The notes: generated from the letters alone by a model not told the origin. A stretch of 64,000 nt of DNA from Procambarus clarkii (GCF_040958095.1 NC_091193.1:20493147-20557146); one strand, 5' to 3'. Counted from the stretch's first letter, positions 1 through 23,582 are shown. Program-made: numbers and translations.

Positions 1-1320
1 GATATTAATCCAGACCCATTCTTAAAAGGTCAACAAAAGTGTAACAAATACAAGAGCCAACAGCTTGACAAAAATTTAACAAGCCACAATGTAGGGCAGA
101 CAATAGATACTTTTTCACCCACTGGGCTATAAACTCATGGAACCGCCTACCCGCCGAATATGTAAATGCCTAGACATTTCTTAAGTTCAAAGTCAAGTTA
201 GGAAACAACTCTCACGAATAATGGGGAGGGGGGGGGGAGTGAGGCTAAATAACTGCCGACGTCTTGTTTCAGTCGACACCACTAAGGAGATGGTGGTTCT
301 CATGTAAATTTAAGTAAATAATGAAGAACCTGGAGCACATAGGCTTACCACCACCACCAGGCCCACACACCTCTACAAAAGCCAGCTACCATTGTCTTAC
401 ATCACTACATGCAGTAGGCCTAACACCGCCACATCATCCCAGCCCCCCACTCCACCAACCATTGCTTATTACACCATCTATTTACTGATATTATTAATCA
501 GTACATCAGCGTGTACCCACAAAGACTACATTAACAAATAATTACACCAGTACGGGGATAATCCCCCCCCCCTCCTCTTTCCCCGACATATCTACATACG
601 ACCCCCTCCCCCACCACCCCCTTCGCTCGACTCTCCTGAGTAATCTTACGACCTATAGCGCTTGGTCAAAGGCCTAAATATCATAATTCAATTGAAACTT
701 CCCCCGACCGCCGCCCCACCACCTCCTCCTCCTCCCGGCCACACAACACGACCTACATAGACTCTGGCCGTCACCCCCACCACAGTGCCGCTGGGGTGAC
801 GGTGGGGAGTGGATGTGTTAATCGTCTCCGCTCCCAGTTTCTCACCTGTATATACTGAAATAGTCAAGTGTTACAATTATTTCGAAACAGTCCTTGTTGT
901 ATTTTGAATATTCTATACCGTAGAACAAATATTAATTCCCAGAGTAGCAAGACATGAAAAGGTAAGTAAAATTTGCCTGAATTTACCTGAGGGCCATTAT
1001 TTCTCTCGTGGCCTCGACGAGGACAGGAAGCCGGTCCTATTATTTTGTTAGCAAAACAATAGTTTATAATTGTATAGGTATGTTGGATGTTAAGGTAAGA
1101 ATGGAGTACTTGTGAGCTGTGACGGATTAACAATTATAATGACATGTAACGCAAGTCCAACAATGTCAGTCTGTTCTGTATATGGCTTGACGGTCACGTG
1201 ATGACGAGGTTCAGTTGTAATATAAATCTAAACTATGCATTATATAATGATTTATGTGCTATGCTGTCATTGTGACCTTATCTTATATATAGATTTTGTA
1301 CCCGGCGGTGCCCGGGCCTC
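1..1320. other. no gene recognised
   Basis: No exon with convincing splice sites and no recognised domain on either strand. There are short C-rich tracts around 560-620 and 700-780, and nothing else I can name. Confidence 0.5.
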
Positions 1321-1329
1321 GTTACCCCT

Positions 1330-1830
1330 TCTCCCTCTCCACCCACATTCTCCCAATATCCCCCCCCTCTCTCTCTCACCTCTTCTCTTCCCCTATCCCA
1401 CTCTCCTCTCCTCTTCCTTCCTGCCCCCTCTCTCCCATCTCCACCTTCCTCCCGGGCTCCTACACTCTCTCCGAACATTCCCCCACACCATCTACTTGGG
1501 CTGGACGGTAGAGCGACGGTCTTGCTTCATGCAGGTCGGCGTTCCATCCCCTACCGTCCAAGTGGTTGGGCTCCATTCCTCCCCCCCCCCACCGTCCCAT
1601 TCCAGATCCTTATCCTGACCCCTTCCCATTGTTATAGTGTCGTAATGGCATGGCGCTTTCTCCCGATAGTTCCTTCCATTCCTTTCCACACTCTCATATG
1701 CTTTCTCTCCTTCTACCCCTCTCTTTCTCTCCTATCTCTCTCTTTCTCTCCTCCTCCTCTCTCTCTCTCTCTCCCTCCTTCCCCATCTCTCTTTTCCTCC
1801 CCTCTTTATCTCCCTATCTCCGAGAAGAAA
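1330..1830 (+). repeat. tRNA-derived SINE in CT-rich low-complexity DNA
   Basis: From about 1495 the sequence reads like a tRNA: an A-box-like stretch (GGACGGTAGAGCGACGG) followed by a B-box-like stretch (GGCGTTCCATCCCC), then a pyrimidine-rich body ending near 1690. A second member of the same family lies in the opposite orientation at 34840-35030, and again at 58840-59000. The flanks (1330-1480 and 1690-1830) are CT-rich simple sequence. Open frames here are compositional, not coding. Confidence 0.6.
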
Positions 1831-1839
1831 AATTGTCCA

Positions 1840-2880
1840 AAAAATCTACGGAAAACAGGTCTTAAATTTCAGACTTCATAAAAATCGCCGGAGCTTGTAT
1901 GTCTTAAAGTGGGTTATTTGTCCATTGTCAGGTCATCTGACATTAATATGGGATGGGTTATTGATTTCATATTATGGGCTATCACTTCATGATCTCACAT
2001 CAGACACATGTGCAACGTTCGTGTATACAACATCTGCAATTTGTATCTCTTTTAACGCTTCCGTGATTTGTCATAGTGGTTGAGTAATTGCGTAAGGCAA
2101 CATCTCCCCATTCTAAATGCACGTTGACATAGGTTGTGAAGACTATTGTTCTCAATAAAACTGGAGATTTGACTCCTAATCACTCTTCCAGAAACTTAAT
2201 TAAGAGTGACGTTGGTCTGACCGTTACCGGCTATCATCAATGCAAATTATAAAATTACAAATGAGAGCAAATAATACCTGGACGAGTGACTGACTCTCTC
2301 AGAATGAGCCAGAGGTGGTTAACATGTCTATAGCAGTGTCTTCAGTAATCTTTTGAATTACGAGAGTAGTTCAGCAGTTTAACCTGTCTCAGCCCTTCGC
2401 TTATTATATTACACTAAATTACTCTACTCCAGCCCTGTCTCACCCCACCCAGGCCCCTGTCCCACCCTCACGTCAGCTCTGTCTCACCCCCCACCCCAGT
2501 CCTGTTTCCCTGACCCCAGCCCTGTCCCACCGCCAAAGTGTTAGTTATGGTGCCAGGAAATATGTCAAGGGTATGTCAAGTATGTCAAGGACGATACGCG
2601 CCAGGAAAGCCGTGGGGCAGCAGATGGTAATCGGACAGGGGAAGTGGAAACCAAGGACATTACAGGGCAAGGACGTGACGCTCCGTTCTTTGTCACGCGA
2701 AGGTCAAAAGGAAAGGATAAAATATATATATATGAATGAAAGTTACTGCAGCGTGTGTGTACTCACAGGAGTTGTACCAGCCGGACCGAGCACCACCACC
2801 TTCACCAGTGAGGTATGATCAAATCTTTCACACGACGAGTCGACTCTGCGCGTTTTCTGTTTGTTAACACCAAATCAAAA
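1840..2880. other. no gene recognised
   Basis: An 81-codon open frame at 2573-2818 and a short GTPase-like string on the opposite strand near 2760-2815 were examined. Neither has supporting neighbours or a complete motif. Imperfect CCCCACCCCAGCCCTGTC-type repeats occupy 2420-2530. Confidence 0.45.
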
Positions 2881-2884
2881 TCAA

Positions 2885-3000
2885 ATGTTTATTTAGGTAA
2901 GAGATATTACAAAGAGTGATGGATTTAAAGATAGGGCTAGTACATACAATGCCTAAAGCCACTATTACGCAAAGCGTTTCGGGCATCGAAATACACCGTA
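2885..3000 (+). repeat. interspersed repeat fragment
   Basis: The stretch from TTTATTTAGGTAAG through GCCACTATTACGCAAAGCG to TTTCGGGCA resembles an interspersed repeat I associate with decapod genomes. Its end is related to the 60369-60455 and 61160-61230 elements, which also end in AGCGTTTC. From 3000 to 3880 I see nothing I can name. Confidence 0.45.
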
Positions 3001-3901
3001 TATTAATCTATTATTAGGCTAGAATTATTGTCCGTTGACGAACCGTCTTGTGTACGATGTGGCTTGTATCCTTTGCAGGTGATGGGAGCTTCGTGGCTGC
3101 CATCTCACTAGTTCTGTATTAATTGATTGGTTTAGAATTATATGGAACTAATTTATAGTCATACTGGTTTGAGAAGTTAAGTCATAGCTTCATTAAAGCT
3201 TATGAATGGGTCTGCATGTTTGTAATTACTTAATTTTAGTTACAGTGTGAGAGATAAACTCGTGGTGACCCATCTTTGTTGCTGTGTGTGCTTACTTAAT
3301 GGTGTATATGAGGAGCGAGATCCAGCTCCGGGGTTCCGGTTCATAGCTATTGTAACTCGTGCATTAATACTCTTGATGATCTAGTAACCTAGCATACTTG
3401 CCATGGAAACTGTATACTTGTCTAAATGTGCTCGTAGGGTAGATCAGTGGCTCCTGAGCCCCGCCTTACCAGCAATCGGTTGTCTTTTGCAGTGATTCGA
3501 CCCTCTAGTTTTTGTCATATCTATACTTTAACTCTTATTGTATTAGATTTTACAATGTCTTTCTCGAGTCCAGTGTATTTTCCTGCTACTTTTACGCTAA
3601 AAAGCTAAAAAAGTTCTCTCTAACTTCATTATGACATTTGCGCCTCCGGTTTGTAAAGCTGATATTATCGTATTTATACGAGGTTCTAGTGCTAGGCTAG
3701 TTGCTATATTAGCTCCTCTTCAACTCTCAGATTTTGCAATATACTTCATTGGAAGAAAAAAATTCCTTATTTTTTCGGATATTGTGTGCTAGTTTAGGCC
3801 GGAAGTGTAGACACGGGAGTGTTATGGCAGGTGCTCCTGTGTAACTGTTGCATCAGAAAGAAATTATAGACGTGCTTCCCCGGGGCACATGTTCAGTAGT
3901 G

Positions 3902-3909
3902 TATATAAG
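3902..3909 (+). promoter_or_regulatory. candidate TATA box of the plus-strand protease gene
   Basis: TATATAAG lies about 350 bp upstream of the chosen start codon, on the correct strand. Transcription starting about 30 bp downstream would produce a leader entering the SINE at 3919. No clear initiator was verified, so this is only a candidate. Confidence 0.35.
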
Positions 3910-3918
3910 ATGAGCCAG

Positions 3919-4055
3919 ACGCCTATGGCTCAAGTTACAGCTCCACTCCTGTGTCAGGTAAGTTCACAACGGGCTCACCATAGCCCGTGCTACTTGCTTT
4001 TTGTGTTCCTTGTAGCTGAATCTAAAACAATAACAACAACCTGTGGCTTGTTGCA
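3919..4055 (+). repeat. SINE fragment carrying a consensus splice donor
   Basis: This sequence (…TGTGTCAGGTAAGTTC…CACCATAGCCCGTG…GTAGCTGAATC…) recurs at 19560-19680 and 43550-43660, where the upstream half (GGTGGCTTAATCTTTATCAA) is also present. It contains CAG|GTAAGT at 3955-3963, a perfect 5' splice site. An acceptor follows at 4247, just before the protease start codon. Confidence 0.6.
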
Positions 4056-4254
4056 CTCCGCAGCTCAGCACGGGGAGTACCTGCCCCCTCCACGTCCTGC
4101 CAATTCACGATAAAACCTGTTTTATCGAAAGTTTTCTGACAGGTCGTAAGTTCACCGTATTTAATGGATATTCAATGTGCGTTTTTCCGTAATAAAATCC
4201 ACGAATCGGTCTCTGAAGGAATTTCACCTCGAAGTTGTCATTTTCAGAGCGAGG

Positions 4255-14713
<10,459 letters not shown>

Positions 14714-15230
14714 CCTCTTCCGTGCTGGCCCGGTGGAACCATCCCATGCTCCCATGGTGCTCCCGTGCCTTCTGATCCGCCCTTCTGTCAGTCTTTGTGG
14801 TCCTTGTGAGGCTCTGATCACCCGTCTTCTTCCTGCGCTTCCTGGGGATAGCCCTGCGTTTCCTGCGGCATTCTTGCGTATCCTGAGATAGTCCTGCGTA
14901 TCCTAGAGGTAGCCCCCCTCGCGTCCCGGGGGTAGACCTGCGTATCTTGGTGGTAAGCCTGTACTGATTGTTGCCCTGAAGACCAGTGGTATACGAATTG
15001 AGGAAGAATATTTTAATCATTACATAATCCTTTGTCATTCGACATGGTCATAACGAGAAACGTTATTTGCAGAGCACCGATAGCGTAAGAAACGTTAGTG
15101 CATCATTAACGGTCTTGTTCCATAGAGGTGTAGTGGTGGGCTGGCTATGATTAACTCTGTATAAGCGATTGACAGCGTTAATTGTTGTAATTTTGTAGAG
15201 TATGCAATAAAGACGGCGTGTATAGTCAAC
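14714..15230 (+). other. 3' untranslated region of protease gene A
   Basis: About 500 bp after the stop, containing TCCTGCGTTTCCTGCGG/CCTGCGTATCCT-type short repeats (14830-14950). It ends shortly after AATAAA at 15206-15211, the first polyadenylation hexamer after the stop codon. Confidence 0.6.
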
Positions 15231-17247
15231 GATTTGTTGAGAATCACAGTAAGGTGATGAAGGCTCATTATTCCAGTACACCTGTTGTGTTATCCTAGGC
15301 CCATCGATACTCTAAAGTGCGGGAATAGATCTTAAATTCAAGCTTTAACTTGATATAATCTTATGCTCGCTGGTTGTCAAGTTCGGGAATTCTCACTAAC
15401 TGACCTTGGGACCCATGAATTATCATGACCCATGATATATGAATATTACTTCATATATCCCCCAATGGTCACTATGTTTTATCAGTGACCATCTTGCTCC
15501 ACTATACGTCATTATGAAACTCCAATAACCACGGTGGTTTCCCATGGTCGGGGACAGGAAGCGTTAGTCTTATCGAGGTTTCCCTTGGCCAACAACCGAC
15601 CTTCTACAGGGTGCAGCCCACAACAGTTGCCTAACTCCCAGGTACCTATAAGGCACTAGGTAGACAGGGGAATCAGATTAAAGAAAAAGTACACAAACCT
15701 GTGTGGGGACGAACCCGGGATACGTTGGTCGAGTTTCGACTGCGCTGACAATTGCCAATTTGAATATTCCTCTTGGAACACGTATAGTCACGCCTCATGT
15801 AACTTATATACATGTGGTCATTAAGCTTTCCTTTTATTTTTTTTATATTTCTGGTCTACGAATTTAATGTTTTCCTCGCAGAATTTCGGTTTACAATACG
15901 GGTTTTATAATGTAATATGAGCCTATTGTATTAGGCTCCGGAATTCTGACAATATACATTTTACGAAGTGTGTGTTTGTGTGGGCGATTAAATATGTGTA
16001 TGTATATATGTATACGTATGTACATGTACATGTATGCATGAGTATGTGTACATGTATATATAACATTAATAGTTTTGTAACTAGCGTCAAAAGATTATTA
16101 TTTGCTTAGCTAAACGAACTAGAGGGTTCAGTTCCTGAACCGATTATGTACCTCTGTATTCCTTTACACCACCGCCCACGGGATGGGTATGGGGTGCATA
16201 ATAATGAAAGAAATTGAAATTGCTTGAAACGAGTAATCGTCCGGAAAATGATGGAAACCAAATGTTCAAAGCTGGCCAGTCCAGCCACTAGAACCTGAAA
16301 TGTATTTATAAGTATGAATTATTCCTTTATTTGTTATTTATTATGTTGTTAATAGTTTGTGTAAGATTCTTCTCTGAACATCAATTGTCCCAAGTGCCGT
16401 ATCGTCTGTCTGTCTCAAGCTAGGCTTTATCTCCCTCAATTGACGATATTTCATTTTTGTGTATTCTTAATTTATTTAATCGTCTGTAGATGCTCAGTGT
16501 AGGCCCTCAGACATAATTAAAATCCTGCTACACTAAGGAACAAAAATGAAATGTAAACTGTATATAGATTAAAGGATGATCAAACAAGGATAAGAGATAA
16601 AGACTGAGAAACACATCTCTTGAGTAAGTCTGAGTGCCTGATACTGGAGTAGGTCTACCTGTGGTGAAGTAAACCAAGAGTAGCCTTAAGAACGCGTGAA
16701 ATACATTACTATGGAAAGTCTGTTCAGTGTTTGTCTATCCGTATAATTAGTCGAAGCTTGATGGTTTGACTAATAGATGTTAAGGACATTAAGCCTTTAC
16801 TTTCTAATCTATGAGTATTCCCCTTATCTTGAAGAAAGTTCACAATGTATGTAAACTCAGTTTATATATACATAAATACACCTCTTTGTGTATAAAGCTG
16901 TGACTACAGACGGATGGTGTAATTGGTCGTATGGTTGTGTATTTATTAGGAAACATCTCGTCTAAGTTCATTATAAGCTGTGTCTGTTAAATTGTCTCTA
17001 ATTCGCTGTTGAAATAAATGTTTAGGGTCAAAGTCATATATATATTACATATTACAAGGGACATATTACAAATGTGCGATGTTATTTATATGATGTTTAG
17101 CGCTGCTGCCATTTTGAACTATTCAGTGTGTAAGATAATGAATTTGATTTATGTAATACATTATTGGGTCTAATATTATCGTGTGCTAACCTTAGCGCTT
17201 TCTATTTATTTAATAATTGCTTTACCTTGTTCATGATTGATTTGCAT

Positions 17248-17322
<75 letters not shown>

Positions 17323-17800
17323 AGTAATGTTTCATTTAGTATATATAACATTTTATAATATTACTATTTTTTATAGGCTAATGCCTATCTGCGACATGAA
17401 AATGGATTACGGTATAATGATATTGTGGTGTACGAATATATGGAAGTACTTATGTTTACAATGTTTCTTAATTCAGCATTAAGTTATGTACCCAGATACC
17501 ATCTTTTAAAACTTTAAACAAATGTTGAACTTTAGACAAATGCTCACTTTTGTAACATACTGTAGATAAGGTACTTCTGGAGTGTCCTTACGAGAACCAC
17601 AAGGCTTTGCCTACGTGGAATATGTACAGATTGGAATATAGGTTTATCCTCAAAACATTATTGCTGTTAAGGACATCAGTAAGAATAGTGTTCAGTATCT
17701 TTATTGAGAAGTTTTAAAGATCACTAATTTACATCATCTGTGTTATAAAGTTTTATTACGTAAATTATATAATAAGAGATTGTGTTGATAAGCATTAATA
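15231..17800. other. intergenic, repeats only
   Basis: No gene recognised. It holds a tRNA-like fragment (GACGAACCCGGGATACG, near 15710), alternating TATGTA/CATG sequence (15990-16060), a SINE 3' fragment (CACGGGATGGGTATGGGGTG, 16175-16200), and (TA)n at 17251-17320. Everything recurs at about 39220-41790. Confidence 0.55.
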
Positions 17801-18185
17801 ATATAAACTTTACACCAAATAATACTACAGCTGAACACATTTATTATGAATGCAACACAACCAAGACTGTCAATCAGTTAAACACTATTTACAAATACAG
17901 TATGAATGCCAGAGGACCATTTGCAGCTACACAAATAAATAAATAAATAAAATATACACACATGAGTATAGCAACAAACTTTAACATCACAAGCACTAGA
18001 GAGTGAACCACTCGAAGAGTTTCCAACATTCCAAGATTATATTGGATAAATATTTATTAAAAAAGTATAAAAATAATTTTATACAACTGGATTAGAGTTA
18101 AAGCATTAACCAACTATAGCGCCGCATTGTACAACACAATGATTCCCAGATTGAGAGACTCACAAAGATGTGACTTAGTAGCCTA
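17800..18185 (+). pseudogene. possible decayed LINE C-terminus
   Basis: Reading from 17815 gives NTTAEHIYYECNTTKTV, like the H…C end of LINE ORF2 proteins, followed by stops and a second stretch ending in MIPRLRDSQRCDLVA. No catalytic motif is visible, so the assignment is weak. Duplicate at 41800-42168. Confidence 0.3.
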
Positions 18186-18224
18186 ATAGAGGTGTGAAAA
18201 TGTGTGTGATCTGTTTGGCTAGAA

Positions 18225-18400
18225 TGTTTGCAGAAAACTAACTTAGGCGAAGGACAGCTGGAGAAGACTAGCTTACTTAGCGAAGAACAGCTGCAGAGAC
18301 TAGCTTACTTAGTAAAGGGACAGCTGAAGGATACCAACCTACTTTGCGAACGACAACTGGAGAAGACTAGCCTACATAGGGAACCTATGTAGGCTAGCCT
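18225..18400. repeat. ~35-bp tandem repeat ending in a perfect palindrome
   Basis: Four to five degenerate units of the type ACTAGCTTACTTAGCGAAG/AACAGCTGCAGAG are followed by CTAGCCTACATAGG-GAA-CCTATGTAGGCTAG, a 14-bp-arm palindrome around 18367-18398. Duplicate at 42215-42385. Confidence 0.75.
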
Positions 18401-18806
18401 ACACTTTCCAAACATTTGTAGTGCCTATGCATCGCGGGTTGATCAAGAAAATAGTCAAACACCAGTAATAAAATTACGAGAACAAAGTTCTGTTAGCATT
18501 ACGATGTACAACTTAGAAGAGATACGAGGACGGGAATGAAGGAACTGACCCAGTCATTTGAACCTTCGGGGAACAAACTCTGGCCTTGTAAGATAGAAGA
18601 CCGACGATCTACCGACCAATCCAAGCTGGGATTTGAAGGCAGAGTGAAAACCCGGTGCACAACCACTAGGACAAGGGTAATACATATATTTATTATCTTC
18701 GCATTAGAAAAACAATTATTCCGTTTCTTTCGCAACAACATAACTCGAAAGTTTGGGCGCCTAACTTCTGTTCAGAAGTTCCAGGATCGATCGAGGTTTG
18801 ACTAGT

Positions 18807-18807
<1 letters not shown>

Positions 18808-18858
<51 letters not shown>
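18808..18858. repeat. (CA)n microsatellite
   Basis: Pure CA tract, shorter in the duplicate (42790-42835). Confidence 0.97.
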
Positions 18859-18859
<1 letters not shown>

Positions 18860-18869
18860 CTAGCTAAAC

Positions 18870-19330
18870 ACAGATGCCGAAGAAATATAAGAAAATTCAC
18901 CTTCGCAAATAGAGTGGTAGACGGTTGGAACAAGTTGAGTGAGAAGGTGGTGGAGGCCAAGACCGTCAGTAGTTTCAAAAGCGTTATATGACAAAGAGTG
19001 CTGGGAAGACGGACACCACGAGCGTAGCTCTCATCCTGTAACTACACTTAGGTAATTACACACTCCTTACGACCCTGGAGGGCAGAAGAGTAAGGGGAGA
19101 CATGATTACAACCTACAAAATCCTCAGGGAATCGACTGGGTAAACAAGGATAAACTATTTAACACTGGTGGTACGCGAAAAAGGGGACACAGGTGGAAAC
19201 TGAGTACCCACATGAGCCACAGGGACATTATAAGGAACTTTTTCAGTGTCAGAGTAGTTAACGGATGGAATGCATTAGGCAGTGATGTGGTGGAGGCAGA
19301 CTCCATACAGTTTCAAATGCAAATATGGTA
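18870..19330 (+). pseudogene. two LINE ORF2 C-terminal fragments in tandem
   Basis: The first fragment (to about 19030) reads RRNIRKFTFANRVVDGWNKL…VVEAKTVSSFK. It is continuous in copy 2 (42840-43005) but frameshifted here. The second (19065-19320) contains RGDMITTYKIL and FFSVRVVNGWNALGSDVVEA. The pattern F-A/S-x-R-V-V-x-G-W-N-x-L followed by VVEA…FK is typical of the end of CR1/L2-like LINE reverse transcriptases. No YxDD motif is present. Confidence 0.65.
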
Positions 19331-19439
19331 GAGCCCAGTAGGCTCAGGAACCTGTACACCAGTTGACTGACAGTTAAGAGGCGGGACTAAGAGCCAGAGC
19401 TCAACCCCCGCAAGCACAACTAGGTGAGTACACACACAC

Positions 19440-19740
19440 ACACGTTGAAAAATGTCAACAACAAAGATGGCTGCTACCACAGGGGAGGTAGCGGCCTCCA
19501 CTTATTCATGCCCGTGCCACCTTTGGGTGGCTTAATCTTTATCAATCAATCTCACTCCGGTACATCCAGTTACAGCCGCGCTTCTATGCCAGGTAAGTCC
19601 ACTACGGGCTTACCATAGCCCGTGGTACTTGCAACTTTTTGTTCCCAGTAGCCGAATCTAAAATAACAACCTTGATAATGGTCCAGGACGGACCGAAACG
19701 TCGTCGTCGTCTCCTCATTTTCTGGTGTGTGGTTTGGTCT
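19440..19740 (+). repeat. SINE plus hairpin-family fragment
   Basis: TGCCCGTGCCACCTTTGGGT-GGCTTAATCTTTATCAATCA, then the CAGGTAAGTCCACTACGGGC body shared with 3919-4055, then the GGACCGAAACGTCGTCGTC family fragment seen at 8394-8522. Duplicate at 43440-43725. Confidence 0.65.
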
Positions 19741-19864
19741 TCATGTCTTTCCGTCACGTTATTGTGACTCATCGTCTGCCTATGGGATTGATTGTCCATG
19801 GAGTCTTTTTCCCACTTGTTTTCTCGGTTGTTATCGACCTGGAATCAACGACGATAACGTTGAT

Positions 19865-20059
19865 TCAACCGCAGGACTGTTTCCTCCATGGTGTCGAGTA
19901 TCCAAGAGATGTAACTGGGAACGAAGGTGTTGACTCCGGGAAAGCCAGGCTCCGCACACCGGTGTCCATATGACCAATTCCCACCATGCAAGACAAACAC
20001 ACTTGTTAGCCACTTGTAAAACACCTGATAGTCACTTAAATATGGTGCATATATGCCTG

Positions 20060-20106
<47 letters not shown>

Positions 20107-20170
20107 CTGAAAACTCACACCCCAGATTTGTTTTCAGTTGCATATGTCCTGGGGACCATTCAGGCTTGTT

Positions 20171-20229
<59 letters not shown>

Positions 20230-23200
20230 TGATTAGAACCATATCAGTTGAAATTCTATCCTAGTGCAGAGATTGGTGGTTACCTGTACCAGGTTGATCC
20301 TTTCCGAAGCATAACAGGACCCCCAGAGTCCCCTTGACAGCTGTCGACTCCTGGTGCAGACGTTGCATACCTGGGGAGACCACTCTTATTATACACACCT
20401 GCCAGACCACTCATTATACAACACCTGCCAGACCACTCTTATTATCAACCTGCCCTTAGGTTAGGCCCGTCGAGGCGTCGGGCTATGCGTCACAGAGACG
20501 CATTCATTAATTTTTAACCAACTGCGTATTCAAAATTAGTATTATCTAAAATATAAGGTTATATTATTACATACTATAAGGTGTTGAATTTTTAGGTCTG
20601 ATTAGATTCTGTTGACCATTAATATTCAACCCGTCTTCTGTTCATTCAAAATAGGAATTTTCTCAAATATAAATAAATATTGTTATATATTAGCATACTG
20701 TCTATATTTAAGCATTGATTAGGTTAGGTGTTTAGGTTCTGTTGGCGATTATTTGTATTTGTAGTACGTGGGTGAAGTATTTACAGCGTTGTGGTTCGAA
20801 CAAAAGTCATTAGCGAAGTGTTCGGACGTTTGATTGATTAAGATTAAGCCACCCAAGAGGTAGCAAGGGCATGAACAACCCGTAATTCGGACATCATTCA
20901 TAAACAGGGGGTTTGGCGGGTGCATGGAATGAACTTTGGGCCTTTGTTTATGAGGACACAGCCCGTCCTCATGACCACTGTTGCCAGACACACAGGACGA
21001 GGAGGGGTGAGAGAGGATGTAAACAAAGCTAGTAGAAGTGACTCACGTGTTCGTCAGTGAGAGGTTGTTCATCACTATCTGGGAGAGTGGAGTAGTTCCT
21101 GGCGCACTCGTCCAGGTTGACCACCTTCTGCGTCGCCTCCTGCAGCTTCTCAGGGCTTTGACCATCTGCACAACCATGGAAACAAAACTGGGCTAGTTTG
21201 ATCAGGCTTAATAAGAAATAAAGTTTAATTTACATTATTTGGTTTAAGGTAACAAGCAGAGGTAGTCTTCCAAACTTTGCAAGGCTCGGGTCATCTGACC
21301 CAAGGGAAGTCATAGGCTATATGGAGTTTTAGCTTCAGGGCTCTACCATTAGTGATGGTCATTTTAATTCCTAACTATTTTTCAAAAATGTCCTCAGGCT
21401 AGACTCGTCCAAGGAGCAGCTAACAACACAAAGACGTATTCATCAATGTAACTATGTATTCAAAATCGATTTCATTTCAAATATATTTTATATTATTATT
21501 ATAATTTAATATATACTTAGGTATAGGCTAGGTTAGGTGTTTAGGTTCTGTTGGCAGTTATTTGTATTTGTAGCACGTGGGTGAAGCATTTACAGCGTTG
21601 TGGTTCGAACAGAGGTCATCAGCGAAGCATTGTTCGAGAACTGTTTGAATGTCATTAGTTGTGAATCACGTGTAAAGCGGTTTTATTCATAAACACAGCC
21701 CGTCCTCATAAACGAAAGCCAAATGCTCGTTACTCTAGCCGCCAAACCCTCTGTTTATGATTAAAAAAACGGTTTACACATGGCTCACAACCGATGACGT
21801 TCGTACATTCCTCTGGCCGAATCGCAACTCTGTAAATGTTTCACCCCACGCACTTCAAATACAAATAATCGTCACTAGAACCTAAACACCTAACCTATCC
21901 TACGCCAAACTATACATAGGATCTTAAAATATATAATACAAGTAATTTATATATGAGAACAAATCTGTTTTAACACACAGTATGTTAAGTATGACGAATG
22001 CGTCTTGGGAGAACGGACGCTGCTTTAACGAGCCTATTCTGAGGATGGGTTGATCCTAGGGAAGTTGGAAAGTAGGTCATAGCAATGAGGGTCTTACAGT
22101 AATGCCAAGAAGATGTACACTGTATGAAATCGTGTTTTGTATTGAAGACATACACTTACTGTCTATATAAAGATTTTTCCTAGGAAGTTCAACTACTGGG
22201 GAAACTCCATGAGAATATTAGCTATATCAATAAAGATTTTGCAAGCATGAAGATTGTATGTAGTAAAATATGTCCCGTGTACAAAAACCGGGTAAGGTTC
22301 GGTACATCAGCTAGTAATTAGTAAGAAGAAAGTGGGACTCACTGAATTTCAGGTTGCCCCAGCCCGCCAGTACTACGGTGTCGCCCTCGTAGTTACCAGG
22401 GGGAGCCAGACAGGCGGGGGCCACGCCCTCACCCAGCACCAACGCCCTCTTCAACTTCAGCAAAGCAATGTCCCCAATCTGTGACCAACACAAAATAAGC
22501 CGCATTATATTCAAAGTTGCTGGAAAGCACAGGCCCAAAATAGAAACAGAACAAATTAACATTTTGTGTCACTTAATTACGTGTGAATTACGTGTATATA
22601 TATATATATAACTGAAAACTCACACCCCAGAAGTGACTCGAACCCATACTCCCAGATGCCACGCAACTGGTATGTACAAGACGCCTTAATCCACTTGACC
22701 ATCACGACCGGACATAATGAGGTGATAGCCGAGGCTATTTGAACCACCCCACCGCCGGCACTCGGATAGTAATCTTGGGCATAGCATTTTACCAAATCAC
22801 CTCATTCTTTGGGGCACACGTGAGGAACACAAATGCGAACAAGCCTGAATGGTCCCCAGGACAATATGCAACTGAAAACTCACACCCCAGAAGTGACTCG
22901 AACCCATACTCCCAGATGCCACGCAACTGGTATGTACAAGACGCCTTAATCCACTTGACCATCACGACCGGACATAATGAGGTGATAGCCGAGGCTATTT
23001 GAACCACCCCACCGCCGGCACTCGGATAGTAATCTTGGGCATAGCATTTTACCAAATCACCTCATTCTTTGGGGCACACGTGAGGAACACAAATGCGAAC
23101 AAGCCTGAATGGTCCCCAGGACAATATGCAACTGAAAACTCACACCCCAGAAGTGACTCGAACCCATACTCCCAGATGCCACGCAACTGGTATGTACAAG

Positions 23201-23491
23201 ACGCCTTAATCCACTTGACCATCACGACCGGACATAATGAGGTGATAGCCGAGGCTATTTGAACCACCCCACCGCCGGCACTCGGATAGTAAGATAGCCG
23301 GCACTCGGATAGTAAGATAGTAGATAGCCTCGGCTATCACCTCATTATGTCCGGTCGTGATGGTCAAGTGGATTAAGGCGTCTTGTACATACCAGTTGCG
23401 TGGCATCTGGGAGTATGGGTTCGAGTCACTTCTGGGGTGTGAGTTTTCAGTTGCATATTGTCCTGGGGACCATTCAGGCTTGTTCGCATAT

Positions 23492-23582
<91 letters not shown>

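Noticed and set aside
1235-1881. Pro/Ser-rich open frames
   Set aside because: Low-complexity CT-rich sequence and a SINE; no domain, no splice support.
2760-2818. Minus-strand string VKVVVLGPAGTTP resembling the start of a small GTPase
   Set aside because: The P-loop lacks the GK[ST] that must follow, and no further exon was found.
22611-23290. Tandem repeat as a CRISPR-like array
   Set aside because: Units are 260 bp and contiguous with no unique spacers, in a eukaryotic SINE.
23356-23450. Functional tRNA-Leu-like gene
   Set aside because: A and B boxes are present but several identical copies sit in a 260-bp SINE unit and no full cloverleaf with paired acceptor stem was seen.
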